Part shown: in pieces, positions 1-7,810 of the stretch
How positions within the stretch are numbered: the first letter of the stretch is position 1
Layout: each line of letters starts with the position of its first letter
Source: Crocosphaera sp.
Lineage (GTDB): Bacteria; Cyanobacteriota; Cyanobacteriia; Cyanobacteriales; Microcystaceae
DNA: 64,000 nt
Assembly (NCBI RefSeq): GCF_030064895.1
Contig: NZ_JASJEB010000005.1
Span: 31,078 to 95,077 of the forward strand
Reading direction: 5' to 3'
The notes under the pieces: model-generated
Seen by the model: only the letters and a program-made list of their open reading frames with translations
What the model was told of the DNA's origin: nothing
The model's database searches: none
Position numbers and translations under genes: made by a program

Positions 1-1910
1 TTAGGAGAAAGTTTAAAATTTCTAAATGTAGGACTTAATTGATTAATAGTTTTAACAATGATATCTCTAACAACATTCGTTCTGGCAAAGCGTAATTCGC
101 GAGCATTGGATGTTCCTAGTAGATATTCTATTTCTCCGACCTGATTGGCTAAACTTTCCGCATCAGCCAATATATCATTTAATTTAACAATAATATAATT
201 TTTATCTTGTTTGTCAATCTCCTCAATTTGATCATTAACTTTATGACGTAACAAAAAATCAGCATTACTTTTTATACCAAAAATGGGAGATTTGAATTCG
301 TGCATACTTTTATCAATCATCCCTGCTTTTAGTCTTTCTAAAAAATTCACAGAATAATCTATCAAGCTCTTGATAATTTGGATGTCCTCTTCATAAATAT
401 ATTGTCTATATATTTTTTCATAACCAACTTCAATAGTTCCTATTACTAGATTTGTCGAAGGTTCAATCATAGGAATAAACGCTCTAATTAGATCATAATG
501 TTTATATTTATGGTAAATTTTATCATCAAATCGATCATCAAATTTATCAATCACTTCTATTTTTCTCTTTTGAACAATATCTGATTGAATATCATTATCT
601 TGTAACAAATGAGAAACTTCTTGCTTAAATTCTTCCTGAGCTTTTTTTGATATAAAATGTCCAGCGACATATTCACTTTTTATAGTCGTTTGTTCAGAAT
701 TAATGAGAGAAATATTAATCCATGTAAATTTTAAAATATCAGTAATAGTAGTAATTATAATCTTAATAATTTCCTCGTATTTTTCTGCTTTTAAAATTTT
801 TTTTTCAATTTTTCGTAGTTTCCGAAATTTTTGTTCAGATTCAATTATTTCTAAACGAATAGCAGCAAAACGGGCTAATAACCAAAGACGTTCCCTATCA
901 TTTTCGGAAAAATAATTTGTTTTATTACTTTCTAGATTAATCAAACCAAAACATTTTGATCCGGATTCAATTTTTTGACCAATTCTAACAGGAAGATCAT
1001 TAACTACAATAGGAATATCTAACTCTGAACAAGTATCTGGGTTATGTTCAATATAGATATCATATAAACGAGAATTTTTCAGATCGTTAACCAATATAGG
1101 TTTTTCGTCTTTAATCGCTTTACCTGTGATTCCTATTCTATCAGTTTCAATCTTCTTTTTTCGTATTTTTTTTGATGAACTTCTATAGTCGGTTTTTTTA
1201 TTTCTATTAGCTGTTTCTAGCTGACCTGTTGTATGCTTTAGTTTGCTTACCCATACTTCTGTTAAACTGACTAATTGTATAGCTCCTTTTTCCACATAAT
1301 TCCATACTTCGTTAGCTTCAGATTTTTTGATCATTTCTAGCATGATATTGATTAATTTTTGTAATTTTTGTCTATCTTCAGATTCCAATTTATAAATAGC
1401 AGATAAAGTACAAGTACCCAATATTTTTAATATTTCTCTTTTTGCCTTGCTCAAAGTAAATGGGGACTTGTTTTCTTTAATTAATATATCAAGTAACCCA
1501 ACAAATCTATCTTCACTTCTTAAAACAATTGTCGCGATAGAATTCCATTTTCTTCTTTCAATTTCTTCCTGTGACACTAATCTAAAATTTATTTTTCTAA
1601 TATTTTTAATATAAAATACTTTATTTTTTTTTGTGTAATTATTGAAGTCAAATTTGCGCTTAATTGTAGGATGATTTAAGTCGAGTTCAATTTTTCTATA
1701 TTCATCATCTACTCCGTGGGAAGCATAACCAATTGACAATTTTTGTTCTTTGTTATTTAATACCCATAAAATACAACTATCCACATTTAAGATTTCACAA
1801 ATCTTATCAGGTAATTTTAAGAGAAATTTATGAGGAGATAGAGATGCTAAATCATCCGATAGCTGACTTAACTTTGTTAGTAAAGATTGATTGTTAATAG
1901 TATTGTTCAT
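1..1910 (-). CDS. Multi-GAF sensor histidine kinase, 5' part (runs off the left edge)
   Basis: An uninterrupted reading frame of about 636 codons starts at the ATG at 1910 and has no stop before the window edge, so the C-terminus is missing. The ATG is preceded by an AAAGGAG ribosome site about nine bases upstream. The protein begins MNNTINNQSLL and contains three stretches that read as GAF sensor domains (roughly residues 15-175, 190-375 and 385-525); the middle one includes GITGKAIKDEKPILV. Near residue 550 is an H-box-like motif, MHEFKSPIFGIKSN, where a phosphoacceptor His would lie. The HATPase domain would be outside the window. No membrane segment is seen, so it is probably a cytosolic light, redox or ligand sensor. 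The ligand cannot be told; the GAFs show no obvious bilin Cys. Family confident, function open. Confidence 0.8.
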   Translation of the reverse strand, partial: MNNTINNQSLLTKLSQLSDDLASLSPHKFLLKLPDKICEILNVDSCILWVLNNKEQKLSIGYASHGVDDEYRKIELDLNHPTIKRKFDFNNYTKKNKVFYIKNIRKINFRLVSQEEIERRKWNSIATIVLRSEDRFVGLLDILIKENKSPFTLSKAKREILKILGTCTLSAIYKLESEDRQKLQKLINIMLEMIKKSEANEVWNYVEKGAIQLVSLTEVWVSKLKHTTGQLETANRNKKTDYRSSSKKIRKKKIETDRIGITGKAIKDEKPILVNDLKNSRLYDIYIEHNPDTCSELDIPIVVNDLPVRIGQKIESGSKCFGLINLESNKTNYFSENDRERLWLLARFAAIRLEIIESEQKFRKLRKIEKKILKAEKYEEIIKIIITTITDILKFTWINISLINSEQTTIKSEYVAGHFISKKAQEEFKQEVSHLLQDNDIQSDIVQKRKIEVIDKFDDRFDDKIYHKYKHYDLIRAFIPMIEPSTNLVIGTIEVGYEKIYRQYIYEEDIQIIKSLIDYSVNFLERLKAGMIDKSMHEFKSPIFGIKSNADFLLRHKVNDQIEEIDKQDKNYIIVKLNDILADAESLANQVGEIEYLLGTSNARELRFARTNVVRDIIVKTINQLSPTFRNFKLSP

Positions 1911-2147
1911 TAGCGGAGTCTCCTTTGACCAAGTTTTCTGGTACGAAATACCCGAAGTTGACGATTTCTGATCAGTTTAGTTTATTCACTTTGAGCCAAT
2001 TAATTTGCTTCCAGTCATTTAGCTGTTCCGAAAATCACATGATGTAGTCCATATCCCAGTATATGTTCATATTTTCACAAGTAGAACTTATATGTAACAT
2101 TTGTTTAAAGATGAATGCCTCTAAGTAATTCAGAGATCGCTACTACC
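1911..2147. other. Intergenic leader upstream of the GAF kinase
   Basis: No gene is visible between truB and the GAF kinase. Both genes are on the minus strand, so this stretch should carry the kinase promoter and leader; I see no clear operator or terminator in it. Confidence 0.4.
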
Positions 2148-3044
2148 CTATTCATTAATAACAACTTTTGGTTTAAGAATTTGATGAGTATCTTTAGAAA
2201 TAATTTGACTCATTCCTAAAAATTCTCCCACTTCGTTATTAACCTGAATAATGTGACTATTGCTAACATTATTAATAGTATCAATGGCAATTTTTTGTCC
2301 TTGACACCAACGTTTACCTTCTTCTAGAGAAAGAGTAATACTGGGCAAATGTTTTAGTAGTAATTCTGGTTTATTTAAAGAAAATTTTTCTTGTTCAATT
2401 TTTTTTTCTAACTCTTCTAATGTGAGAGTTTCTGATAGCATCATGCCACAACTTTTAGTCCTGGTTAATGCTGCTAAGGTTCCTCCAACTCCCAATTTTT
2501 CCCCCATATCTCTAGCGATCGCTCGAATATAAGTCCCTGGCCCACATTCAATATTAACTACTAATTCCGCAAATTCCTCTATGTAAAAATCTAAAACCTC
2601 AATTTTGTCAACTCTAACTTTTCTCACAGGAACTTCCACTGTTTCCCCTTTTCTTGCTAACTCATATAATCGTTTCCCATCTCTTTGAATCGCGCTATAA
2701 ATAGGGGGTATTTGTTCAATTTCGCCTAAAAAATCGTTTAATAAGGGTTTAATGTCTTCTATAGTTAAATTAGAGGTAGATTGACTTTTAATAACCTCTC
2801 CTTGAAGATCATCAGTTGTGGTTTGCATACCGAAGCGAATAGTAGCTTTATAAGCCTTATTTTCTGGTAAAAAAGGTAAGAGACGAGTTGCTTTACCCAC
2901 TGCGATCGGTAAGACTCCTGTTGCTGCGGGATCTAGAGTCCCTCCATGGCCTACTTTTTTGATGTTTAACAGTCGTCTAACTTTAGCAACACAATCATGA
3001 GACGTAAACCCGAAAGGTTTATTTAAAGGGATAAATCCAAACAT
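2148..3044 (-). CDS. truB: tRNA pseudouridine(55) synthase TruB
   Basis: TruB isomerises U55 to pseudouridine in the T-loop of tRNAs, in the cytoplasm. The protein from the ATG at 3044 (298 aa, normal length) starts MFGFIPLNKPFGFTSH and carries the family signature GHGGTLDPAATGVL near residue 45, with the catalytic Asp in LDP. The core continues through YKATIRFGMQTTTDD and PPIYSAIQRDG to a C-terminal RNA-binding region. An in-frame ATG at 3080 would add 12 residues (MNSYQLPVTSYP), but these are encoded by a short tandem repeat, so I choose 3044. The next gene to the right is divergent. Very sure of function; the start is inferred from family alignment. Confidence 0.95.
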   Translation of the reverse strand: MFGFIPLNKPFGFTSHDCVAKVRRLLNIKKVGHGGTLDPAATGVLPIAVGKATRLLPFLPENKAYKATIRFGMQTTTDDLQGEVIKSQSTSNLTIEDIKPLLNDFLGEIEQIPPIYSAIQRDGKRLYELARKGETVEVPVRKVRVDKIEVLDFYIEEFAELVVNIECGPGTYIRAIARDMGEKLGVGGTLAALTRTKSCGMMLSETLTLEELEKKIEQEKFSLNKPELLLKHLPSITLSLEEGKRWCQGQKIAIDTINNVSNSHIIQVNNEVGEFLGMSQIISKDTHQILKPKVVINE

Positions 3045-3090
3045 AGGATAACTGGTAACTGGTAACTGGTAACTGTTCACTGATAACTGA
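3045..3090. repeat. Heptameric tandem repeat (ACTGGTA type) at the truB start
   Basis: Units of ACTGGTA and close variants repeat about five times, immediately upstream of the preferred truB start. The repeat is open in the truB frame and creates an upstream alternative ATG. Similar heptads occur at 6490-6505, 55935-55985 and inside mutS2 at 62233-62273. This matches the short tandemly repeated repetitive (STRR) sequences known from cyanobacteria. Confidence 0.8.
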
Positions 3091-3143
3091 CCAAGGTTTT
3101 GCTATCATAAAAATTAAAGAATAGTAAAGTTTTATTAAGAACC

Positions 3144-3749
3144 TTGACAGCTAACTTGAAACCTTATCATAAAAGCACTTTAGCCCATCAGTGGCACGCC
3201 TTAGACATTGTTTGGGAAGGAGATCAAGACGTAGTTAAGCGTGGACTTCCCCATGATACCTTATCCCCTGCGTGGCAAATTTTACTGTTGGGAGATGGTT
3301 CCCCTACCCGTCATTTACAACTGTTGACCACGGAAAAAACAGAGGTTGATCTCATTGATATGTCTCCCATTGGTAGCGAAGACGACGGGGCCCCACCCCA
3401 AGTTGAGATTGTACCAGAACCTCGTTTAAGACGACAGGTTTGGTTACGGACAGCATCGGGACAAAGATTAGCTTATGCGACTTCTTGGTGGGATGCTAAT
3501 CATGTGGATGAGTATTTACAAAATCGTTCTTTACCCATTTGGGACAGTTTATCACGGTTACATACAGAGTTATATCGTGATATCCAAGGGGTTTATTATG
3601 GTCATTCTCCAGTATTAGAACAAGCATTTCAAGAAAAGGGACCTTTTTGGGGAAGACATTACCTATTTTGGCACGATCGCAAACCTTTAACTCTAATTTA
3701 CGAGGTATTTTCCCCTTATTTACGCAAGTATTTAGGACCGATGAGTTAG
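3144..3749 (+). CDS. Chorismate lyase (Ycf21/DUF98 family), 4-hydroxybenzoate synthesis
   Basis: The 201-aa protein resembles the cyanobacterial/plastid Ycf21 (DUF98) branch of chorismate pyruvate-lyases, which make 4-hydroxybenzoate for plastoquinone. Features of that family are WQILLLGDGSPTRHLQLLT near the start, RQVWLRTASGQRLAYATSWW in the middle and LSRLHTELYRDIQGVYYGHS followed by FWGRHYLFWHDRKPLTLIYE near the end; the Arg after the TSWW region and the late Glu of IYEVF fit the active site. It begins with a TTG (TTGACAGCT) and no ATG is nearby, so the start is uncertain. It is divergent from truB and followed by tandem repeats. Family good; the reaction rests on characterised cyanobacterial relatives. 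Confidence 0.75.
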   Translation: MTANLKPYHKSTLAHQWHALDIVWEGDQDVVKRGLPHDTLSPAWQILLLGDGSPTRHLQLLTTEKTEVDLIDMSPIGSEDDGAPPQVEIVPEPRLRRQVWLRTASGQRLAYATSWWDANHVDEYLQNRSLPIWDSLSRLHTELYRDIQGVYYGHSPVLEQAFQEKGPFWGRHYLFWHDRKPLTLIYEVFSPYLRKYLGPMS

Positions 3750-3903
3750 GAGTTCGGAGTTAGGAGTTCGGAGTTCGGAGTTAGGAGTTCGGAGTTCGGA
3801 GTTAGGAGTTCGGAGTTCTAATACTTCCCACACTCCCCACACTTCCCACACTCCCCACACTCCCCACACTCCCCACACTTCCCACACTCCCTACACTCCC
3901 TAC
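3750..3903. repeat. Two adjacent short tandem repeats (GGAGTTC/GGAGTTA heptads; CCACACTCC nonamers)
   Basis: Positions 3750-3817 consist of heptads GGAGTTC and GGAGTTA; 3828-3902 consist of CCCCACACT-like units of nine to ten bases. The array fills the whole gap between two converging genes. The same two repeat families recur at 7685-7718, 53811-53864, 57655-57679 and inside mutS2. Confidence 0.9.
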
Positions 3904-3906
3904 AGC

Positions 3907-4419
3907 TTAATGATTATGTGCGCCCAAATAATCACCTTTGCCTATTTCAACGCCACAATGACGGAGAATATTATAAGCAGTGGTAACGTGAAAGTAAACA
4001 TTAGGAAGGACAAAAGACAAAAGGAATGTTTGTCCATCAAAGGTGAGGGTGTTTCCTCTCATGTCTAGTTCAATTGTTTTCTCTTCTGTGCCATCAATTT
4101 GTTCTGGAGAAAAAGTTTCTAAATAGGTAACGGTTTGTTTAAGGCGATCAATTAGTTCAGGAAAACTGGTTTCATTATCCTCCATAACTGGGGCCTCAAC
4201 ACCAGCTAGTTTAGCAGTTCCCCGTCCGGATATATCTGAAGCAATTTGTATTTGTCTGGATAGGGGAAACATATCGGGGTAAAGACGAAAGCTGATCAAC
4301 ACTTCAGGGTCAATTTTTTTCGCTTCAGCATGGGCTGCACCTTTTTCTAAAATCCCTATTAAGTTATTTAAACTACGAATCATCGGTTGAACACCAGCTT
4401 GATACATGGAAACTGTCAT
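3907..4419 (-). CDS. DUF1993 family protein
   Basis: The 170-aa protein matches the DUF1993 pattern: an N-terminal MYQAGVQPMIRSLNNL helix, SFRLYPDMFPLSRQIQIASD in the middle, and LPNVYFHVTTAYNILRHCGV near the end, ending in GAHNH. The family has a DinB-like four-helix fold and no established function. The His residues in YFHVTTAY and LRHCG could bind a metal, but this is only a suggestion. No signal peptide or membrane segment is seen. It converges with the chorismate lyase gene and diverges from the amidase gene across a perfect 28-bp palindrome. Confidence 0.75.
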   Translation of the reverse strand: MTVSMYQAGVQPMIRSLNNLIGILEKGAAHAEAKKIDPEVLISFRLYPDMFPLSRQIQIASDISGRGTAKLAGVEAPVMEDNETSFPELIDRLKQTVTYLETFSPEQIDGTEEKTIELDMRGNTLTFDGQTFLLSFVLPNVYFHVTTAYNILRHCGVEIGKGDYLGAHNH

Positions 4420-4448
4420 GATGTTGCTCTCAACTGTTAACTAATATT

Positions 4449-4476
4449 GTAGGGGTCAACGGCCGTTGACCCCTAC
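4449..4476. repeat. Perfect 28-bp palindrome, member of a dispersed family
   Basis: The sequence is exactly self-complementary: two 14-base halves, GTAGGGGTCAACGG and its complement, with no loop. A near-identical copy with the same right flank (CTACGGA) lies between hupS and hupL (42094-42119), and a weaker one lies at the 3' end of the RND pump gene (7821-7842). It is probably a dispersed repeat rather than a gene-specific operator. Confidence 0.8.
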
Positions 4477-4575
4477 GGAAATGTCTAGCTCAATCATTCC
4501 TAGTCTACATTTTCTGCTACCCAAATTTAGCAAATTCGCTAAAATAAGTTGATTAATTTAGTTATCAAGGAAATT

Positions 4576-6348
4576 ATGTCAAAATTGTTAGGTTTAACCG
4601 TTATCAGCTTGCTTAGTTTTCAAAGTAGTATTATGTTTGCTTCGGTGGCAAATGCACAACAACCTTTATATTTGGCTTATCCTCCTAAAAATCATAAAAC
4701 CACTTCTGATAAAATATTCTTGATTGGTAGTGCTTCACCTCAAGGAGAGGTTACGGTTAATGGACAAAAAATAGAGCGCAGTAAACAGGGACATTTTGCT
4801 CCATCTTTCCCTTTAAAATTAGGTGCTAATCGCTTTGTTTTACGCCACAATAATGAAACTATTAATCTGACAGTCACCCGTAATTCTACAATCCCAAATA
4901 TTCCTCAAGGGGGCGGTTTTGCTAGTAATTCTTTGACTCCGAATCGAGCAATTTCTGTATTGCAAAATACTCCTGTATGTTTTGGTGCGATCGCTTCTCC
5001 TAATGCTGACGTTTCTGTTACTATTGCTAATCAAACTATTCCTTTATTACCACAAAATAAATTAGTTGAACTTCCTCCTAATAATTCTATTCTTACTGAT
5101 TCTAACGAACCTATTATTAACTCGGTTACTAAATATCAAGGTTGTACAAAATTTGATAGAATTGGTAACTTAGGAACGCCTAATTTTCAATTAAAAATAA
5201 ATAATAAAACTATTGCTCAACAAGGACAAGGTAAAGTTAATATTCTCAATCCTAATCAATTAAGAATTGTTGAAGTTATAGCCGATGCTGGTGTTGCTAG
5301 AACGGGACCAAGTACCAATTATTCTCGTTTAACTCCTTTACCTAAAGGAACCACTGTATCAGTTATTGGTGAAGAAGGTGAATGGTTACAACTTGATTAT
5401 GGTGCTTGGATAAAGGCAAATGAGACAAAAATTGTCCCTAATTTATCCTCAGCAAAAGCAATTATTAAGAGTGCAAAATTTGAAAAGAATACGGAAGAAA
5501 CTAAAGCTATTTTTCCTTTAACTTTACCTGTTCCTGTTTCTCTTCATCAAATGGGTAATAAGGTTACATTAACTTTATACAATACTACTGCTCAAACTGA
5601 TACGATTTTTTTAGAATATGAACCCTTAATTAAAAGTTTTTCTTGGCAACAAGTTAGTCCAGGCAAAATTGAATATTATTTTGAATTACATTCGGAACAA
5701 CAATGGGGATATGATCTAAACTATGAAGGAACAAACTTGATTTTTACGTTACGTCATCCTCCCAAAATTGAGAGTCAAAATAATCAGCCTTTGAAAAATG
5801 TCAGAATCCTTTTAGATCCTGGCCATGGGGGTAATGAACTGGGCGCAAGAGGACCTAATGGTTATCCCGAAAAGTCTGTTAATTTAGTAGTTTCTAACTT
5901 ATTAAAACAAGAATTATTAAAACGAGGGGCAACAGTTTATATGACAAGAGAAAGTGATAAAGCTGTTTCTTTACGAGACCGTATGAAGATGATTGATGAG
6001 ATTAAACCGACCATTGCTTTATCGGTTCATTATAATGCTTTGCCTGATAATGGAGATGCTATTAATACCGCAGGAATTGGAATGTTTTGGTATCATCCTC
6101 AAGCGGAAAATTTATCGAAATTTCTGCATGATTATTTAGTAGAAAAAGGGCCACGTCCTTCCTATGGAGTCTTTTGGAATAACTTAGCTTTAACCCGTCC
6201 CCATACCTCACCTTCTGTATTATTAGAATTAGGATTTATGATCAATCCTACGGAGTTTGAATGGATAACAGATGCACAACAACAGCAAAATTTAGCTGTT
6301 CTTTTAGCTAATGGAATTACAGAATGGTTTAGTGAAAAACAAGATTGA
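4576..6348 (+). CDS. amiC: N-acetylmuramoyl-L-alanine amidase (AmiC type) with SH3 domain
   Basis: This secreted zinc amidase cleaves the MurNAc-L-Ala bond of peptidoglycan; in filamentous cyanobacteria relatives drill septal junctions, and here it likely acts in cell separation. The ATG at 4576 follows an AAGG site six bases away; an upstream TTG at 4549 is less likely. Residues 1-28 form a signal peptide ending SVANA. A bacterial SH3-type domain lies near residues 235-290 (AGVARTGPSTNYSRL), then a linker, then the Amidase_3 domain from about 405: LLDPGHGG (Zn His), EKSVN (Zn Glu), SVHYN (Zn His) and LLELGFM (catalytic Glu). Total 590 aa. All key residues are present. Confident. Confidence 0.92.
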   Translation: MSKLLGLTVISLLSFQSSIMFASVANAQQPLYLAYPPKNHKTTSDKIFLIGSASPQGEVTVNGQKIERSKQGHFAPSFPLKLGANRFVLRHNNETINLTVTRNSTIPNIPQGGGFASNSLTPNRAISVLQNTPVCFGAIASPNADVSVTIANQTIPLLPQNKLVELPPNNSILTDSNEPIINSVTKYQGCTKFDRIGNLGTPNFQLKINNKTIAQQGQGKVNILNPNQLRIVEVIADAGVARTGPSTNYSRLTPLPKGTTVSVIGEEGEWLQLDYGAWIKANETKIVPNLSSAKAIIKSAKFEKNTEETKAIFPLTLPVPVSLHQMGNKVTLTLYNTTAQTDTIFLEYEPLIKSFSWQQVSPGKIEYYFELHSEQQWGYDLNYEGTNLIFTLRHPPKIESQNNQPLKNVRILLDPGHGGNELGARGPNGYPEKSVNLVVSNLLKQELLKRGATVYMTRESDKAVSLRDRMKMIDEIKPTIALSVHYNALPDNGDAINTAGIGMFWYHPQAENLSKFLHDYLVEKGPRPSYGVFWNNLALTRPHTSPSVLLELGFMINPTEFEWITDAQQQQNLAVLLANGITEWFSEKQD

Positions 6349-6504
6349 TATTTATTAACTGGTCATTTCATTTATCATTTATCATTCGTTTGGAAGTAGG
6401 ATTGAAACCTCTCCCAAACTTCTTTCTCCCTAACGGGAGAAGCTTGAAACCAAAATGAAAGATGTTCAATTTTCAATGTTCAATGTTTGGTAACTGATAA
6501 CTGA

Positions 6505-6533
6505 ATCTCTAGTAAACTTGATATACTAGAGAT
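6505..6533. promoter_or_regulatory. Perfect 10-bp inverted repeat upstream of moaA
   Basis: ATCTCTAGTA and TACTAGAGAT are perfect inverted arms separated by nine bases, and the right arm ends 30 bases before the moaA ATG. A second, interleaved pair (TAAACTT / AAGTTTA, 6513-6541) overlaps it. A TATACT hexamer (6522-6527) could serve as a -10. It may be an operator or leader hairpin; I cannot name the regulator. Confidence 0.4.
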
Positions 6534-6563
6534 AAAGTTTACATCTTGCTTAACCCCTAAATC

Positions 6564-7553
6564 ATGAATAGAGTTGATTATCTTCGTATCAGTCTTATCG
6601 ATCGCTGTAACTTTCGCTGTCAATATTGTATGCCGGAAGGTGCAGAATTAGACTATATTTTACGTCAAGAATTACTCACTCATGAGGAAATTATTACTTT
6701 ATTAAAAGAAGTATTTATACCGCTAGGATTTTCTAAATTTCGTTTAACAGGGGGTGAACCTTTATTACGACCTGGTATTGTTGATTTAGTGCAGGATATT
6801 GCTTCATTATCTGCAACAGAAGACTTATCTCTGACAACAAATGGCTTTTTATTGTCATCCTTGGCTAAAGATTTATATGATGCAGGATTAAAGCGGATTA
6901 ATATTAGTTTAGATTCTTTAGATCCCGATACTTTTAAGAAAATTATTGGTCATAAAAACGCCTCTATATGGCAGCAAACTTGGTCAGGTATTCAAACTGC
7001 TTATGAGGTAGGTTTTGACCCTTTAAAATTAAATGTTGTGGTTATTCCTGGGGTCAATGAATCGGAAATTGAAGCTTTAGCAGAATTGAGTATTGATAAA
7101 AATTGGCACATTCGTTTTATCGAATTTATGCCTATTGGTAATGCTGAATTATTCAGCGATCGCACTTGGGTTCCTTCTGAAGAAATTAGAGAAAAAATAA
7201 GACAAAAATGGGGTTTAATTGAAAGTAATATTAAAGGAAATGGACCAGCAGATGTCTTTAAAATTCCTGGGGCCAAAGGTACTTTAGGGTTTATTAGTCA
7301 AATGTCAGAATGTTTTTGCGATCGTTGTAATAGAATGCGTCTATCTGCTGATGGTTTATTACGGCCTTGTTTATTAAATGAAACAGGACAAATTGATCTC
7401 AAAAATTTATTAAGAAAGGGAACCAAAACAACAGAAATAAAAGAAAAAGTTGCTCACTTATTATCTATGAAACCAGAGATTAATTATAAACAAAGAGAAT
7501 CAGGAAATGATACTGGAATTTATAACCGTACCATGTCCCAAATTGGGGGATAA
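6564..7553 (+). CDS. moaA: GTP 3',8-cyclase MoaA (molybdenum cofactor)
   Basis: MoaA is a radical-SAM enzyme that starts molybdopterin synthesis by rearranging GTP to 3',8-cyclo-GTP. The 329-aa product is of normal length. The N-terminal 4Fe-4S motif C15-x3-C19-x2-C22 sits in [10 protein letters not shown]; the second, substrate-binding cluster is the C-terminal [11 protein letters not shown] with a third Cys in [17 protein letters not shown] is the SAM-binding GGEP motif. The protein ends in the GG tail typical of MoaA. It stands alone here, without other moa genes. The start ATG is unambiguous by family alignment ([15 protein letters not shown]). Confidence 0.96.
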   Translation: MNRVDYLRISLIDRCNFRCQYCMPEGAELDYILRQELLTHEEIITLLKEVFIPLGFSKFRLTGGEPLLRPGIVDLVQDIASLSATEDLSLTTNGFLLSSLAKDLYDAGLKRINISLDSLDPDTFKKIIGHKNASIWQQTWSGIQTAYEVGFDPLKLNVVVIPGVNESEIEALAELSIDKNWHIRFIEFMPIGNAELFSDRTWVPSEEIREKIRQKWGLIESNIKGNGPADVFKIPGAKGTLGFISQMSECFCDRCNRMRLSADGLLRPCLLNETGQIDLKNLLRKGTKTTEIKEKVAHLLSMKPEINYKQRESGNDTGIYNRTMSQIGG

Positions 7554-7810
7554 TAGCAGTTTTCAATTGGGTGTATCAAAATCTAGATTTAGTGAAGGTG
7601 GGGTGGGAAATGTGGGAAGTATTTTTCTTTGAGTTTGTAATCTATGCAAATGATATCATTTTCATCAACTTAGACTATCAACCTGAGTTCGGTGTTAGGA
7701 GTTCGGAGTTCGGAGTTATAATTTTAGCAACGAAATCATTAGGGTTTGAGACTTGTCAATTTTGCCAATTCTCTATCAATTTCCTTATGTCGAACTCAGG
7801 TTATCAATGT
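7554..7810. other. Intergenic stretch with GGAGTTC tandem repeats
   Basis: Between moaA and the converging RND pump. It holds a heptad repeat (GGAGTTC/GGTGTTA, about 7685-7718). A 98-codon open frame here starts at GTG, runs through the repeat and has no family features, so I do not call a gene. Confidence 0.6.

Noticed and set aside
703..915. 70-codon plus-strand frame
   Set aside because: It is a shadow of the minus-strand GAF kinase, has no family features and no ribosome site.
3750..3903. CRISPR array
   Set aside because: The units are 7-10 bases with no spacers, so they are simple tandem repeats; no cas genes occur in the window.
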